Assembly (NCBI GenBank): GCA_036833805.1
Contig: DAITPA010000077.1
Span: 1 to 6,814 of the forward strand
Length of the DNA stretch: 6,814 bases
Source: PALSA-1196 sp036833805
Lineage (GTDB): Bacteria > Pseudomonadota > Gammaproteobacteria > Steroidobacterales > Steroidobacteraceae
Direction: 5' to 3'
Positions 5,301 to 6,814 of the stretch are shown one piece after another; position 1 is the stretch's first letter; each line of letters begins with the position of its first letter. The notes below the pieces were generated by a model, which was given only the letters and a program-made list of their open reading frames with translations, made no database searches and was not told the origin of the DNA. The translations under genes and the position numbers were made by a program.

Positions 5301-6814
5301 ATGTTCCAGCAGCTCCTGACTCCGGTCGGGGCAAGCCTCGGAATGTCCTTTGTCGTCGCGACGCTACCGGTTGCCACAGTCCTCGTGCTTCTGGGTGTAT
5401 TGCGCAGGCCAGCCTGGCAGGCCGCCTTGGCGGGCCTTATCGTCGGCCTTATCGTTGCGATCGGCGTCTGGCAGCTGCCCGTGAATCTCGCTTTGGATTC
5501 GGTGGTGAACGGCGCGGTGTTTGCCCTCTGGCCGGTGATGTGGATCGTGTTCAGCGCGCTCCTGCTCTACAACATCGCGGTACGCTCAGGGCGCTTCGAT
5601 GCGTTTCGTAGCTGGATGCTTGTGCATCTGCCGAATGACCGGCGCGTGATTCTGGTCGTCATCGGCTTTTGCTTCGGTTGTCTTTTGGAAGGCATCTCGG
5701 GATTTGGCACGCCGGTTGCGATTACAAGCTCGCTCTTGATCCTGATTGGCTTTCCGCCGCTTGAAGCGCTCGTGTTTGTACTGATATTCAATACCGCGCC
5801 CGTGGCGTTCGGCGCGCTCGGTACTCCGCTGACCGTGCTCGGATCGGTGACGAGCCTGCCGGCGCCGATTCTTGCGGCGATGGTCGGGCGGCAGCTGCCG
5901 GTCATGGCGCTCATCCTGCCCTTTTACGTCATGGCACTGTACGGCGGTGTACGCTCGTTGCGCGCGCTCTGGCCGCTGCTGTTGGTGGCCGGCGGTAGCT
6001 TCGGTGTTTGCCAATTTTTGGCCTCCAACTACATCGACTACACCCTCACGGATGTGCTCTCCTCCTTGGGTTCGCTCGCGGCGACCTTCGTGCTGTTGCG
6101 GTTCTGGAAACCAACGCCGGATCTGGAGTTCATGATCAAGGATGCGGCTCTCGAGGGCGAACGCGCCGCGGGCGCGGTGCCGCCCTGGCAGGGATGGTTG
6201 CCGTGGATCATCGTTTCGGTGGTAGTCATTGTATGGACATTCACCAAGACGGCCGTGATCGGGCAGCAGGCCATTCAGTGGCCGGGATTGCACAACGCAA
6301 TTTCCATTACGCTCTACAATGACAAGCCGTACGCCGCGGTCTGGAATTTCCAGCCGCTTGGCACCGGCACCGCGATTCTGCTCGCCGCAGCCTTTACCGC
6401 GTTCATCGTCGGACTCAAGCCCGCAGACTTCTTCAGCTGCGTCGCGCTAACCCTCCGTCAGGCGTGGCTTGCGATCCTGACGGTGACGCTGATCGTCGGC
6501 CTTGCCTATTTGATGAATTACTCAGGGATGGCCTATACGCTCGGCAAAGCAGTCGCCTCGGCCGGGCATCTCTTTATTCTCCTGTCGCCGTTCTTGGGCT
6601 GGGTCGCCGTGTTCCTGTCGGGCAGCGATACCTCGGGGAATGCGCTTTTTGGCAACCTGCAAGTCGTGGCGGCGCGGCAGTTGAACTTAAATCCGGTGCT
6701 GTTCGCCGCCACCAACTCCTCCGGCGGCGTCATGGGCAAGATGATCTCCCCGCAAAACATCGCAACCGGTGTTGCGGTCACCGATCTTCGCGGCCGCGAG
6801 GGCGAGGTGCTGGC
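5301..6814 (+). CDS. lctP: L-lactate permease, LctP family (3' end outside window)
   Basis: LctP/LldP proteins are inner-membrane carriers that import L-lactate, and often D-lactate and glycolate, with protons. The frame is open without a stop from ATG 5301 to the window edge, giving 504 codons. The family is usually about 550 residues, so roughly the last 50 are missing. Many hydrophobic membrane segments are present. Family hallmarks are clear: GFCFGCLLEGISGFGTPVAI, then FNTAPVAFGALGTPLTVLG and MVGRQLPVM in the first half, and SGSDTSGNALFGNLQ and ATNSSGGVMGKMISPQNIA near the end. A central hydrophilic segment (DLEFMIKDAALEGERAAG) separates the two halves. It starts 24 bases after the dehydrogenase stop behind a strong AGGGGA site, so it is probably the next gene of the same operon. 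No lactate-responsive regulator such as LldR is visible in the window. Confidence 0.93.
   Translation, partial: MFQQLLTPVGASLGMSFVVATLPVATVLVLLGVLRRPAWQAALAGLIVGLIVAIGVWQLPVNLALDSVVNGAVFALWPVMWIVFSALLLYNIAVRSGRFDAFRSWMLVHLPNDRRVILVVIGFCFGCLLEGISGFGTPVAITSSLLILIGFPPLEALVFVLIFNTAPVAFGALGTPLTVLGSVTSLPAPILAAMVGRQLPVMALILPFYVMALYGGVRSLRALWPLLLVAGGSFGVCQFLASNYIDYTLTDVLSSLGSLAATFVLLRFWKPTPDLEFMIKDAALEGERAAGAVPPWQGWLPWIIVSVVVIVWTFTKTAVIGQQAIQWPGLHNAISITLYNDKPYAAVWNFQPLGTGTAILLAAAFTAFIVGLKPADFFSCVALTLRQAWLAILTVTLIVGLAYLMNYSGMAYTLGKAVASAGHLFILLSPFLGWVAVFLSGSDTSGNALFGNLQVVAARQLNLNPVLFAATNSSGGVMGKMISPQNIATGVAVTDLRGREGEVL

Noticed and set aside
5586..6293. Open frame of 235 codons on the - strand opposite the permease
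   Set aside because: The + strand encodes well-known LctP motifs throughout. The reverse frame gives a hydrophilic, histidine- and arginine-rich product without any family signal.

Overview
The window reads as a chromosomal stretch from a fairly GC-rich proteobacterium, most likely a gammaproteobacterium. This rests on an outer-membrane barrel ending in an aromatic residue, a Lol-type lipoprotein, the MurNAc-recycling gene murU, lipA/lipB and a lactate dehydrogenase/permease pair. It is an inference from gene content; nothing here fixes the genus. All convincing genes lie on the + strand. There is no rRNA, tRNA, CRISPR array, insertion sequence or phage gene that I can see.

Layout. Positions 2-490 hold the 3' end of an outer-membrane beta-barrel protein. 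It is followed two bases later by a small predicted lipoprotein of unknown function (493-1062). Positions 1063 to about 1438 have no intact gene and look degenerate. They lead into a short reading frame (1379-1666) whose last 75 or so codons match the C-terminus of AmgK, the MurNAc/GlcNAc anomeric kinase; the rest of that kinase is absent. Its stop overlaps the start of an apparently intact murU (1663-2355). After a 44-base gap with a possible promoter come lipA (2400-3431) and lipB (3428-4138). An FMN-dependent L-lactate dehydrogenase-type gene (4110-5276) overlaps lipB by 29 bases. A lactate permease gene with a strong ribosome binding site (5301 to the window edge) is cut off near its 3' end.

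How the genes fit together. AmgK and MurU are consecutive steps that return MurNAc to UDP-MurNAc without de novo synthesis. Here the kinase gene appears broken while the uridylyltransferase is kept. LipB moves octanoate from acyl carrier protein to target proteins and LipA inserts the sulfurs, giving the lipoyl cofactor of pyruvate dehydrogenase and related complexes. The permease imports lactate, and the flavoenzyme oxidises it to pyruvate, the substrate of a lipoylated enzyme. The tight lipA-lipB-lldD-lctP arrangement would therefore link cofactor supply to use of the product.

The most noteworthy points are the truncated amgK in front of an intact murU, the scrambled DNA just upstream of it, and the overlap joining lipoylation to lactate use. 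I see no evidence of a wholly new biological system.
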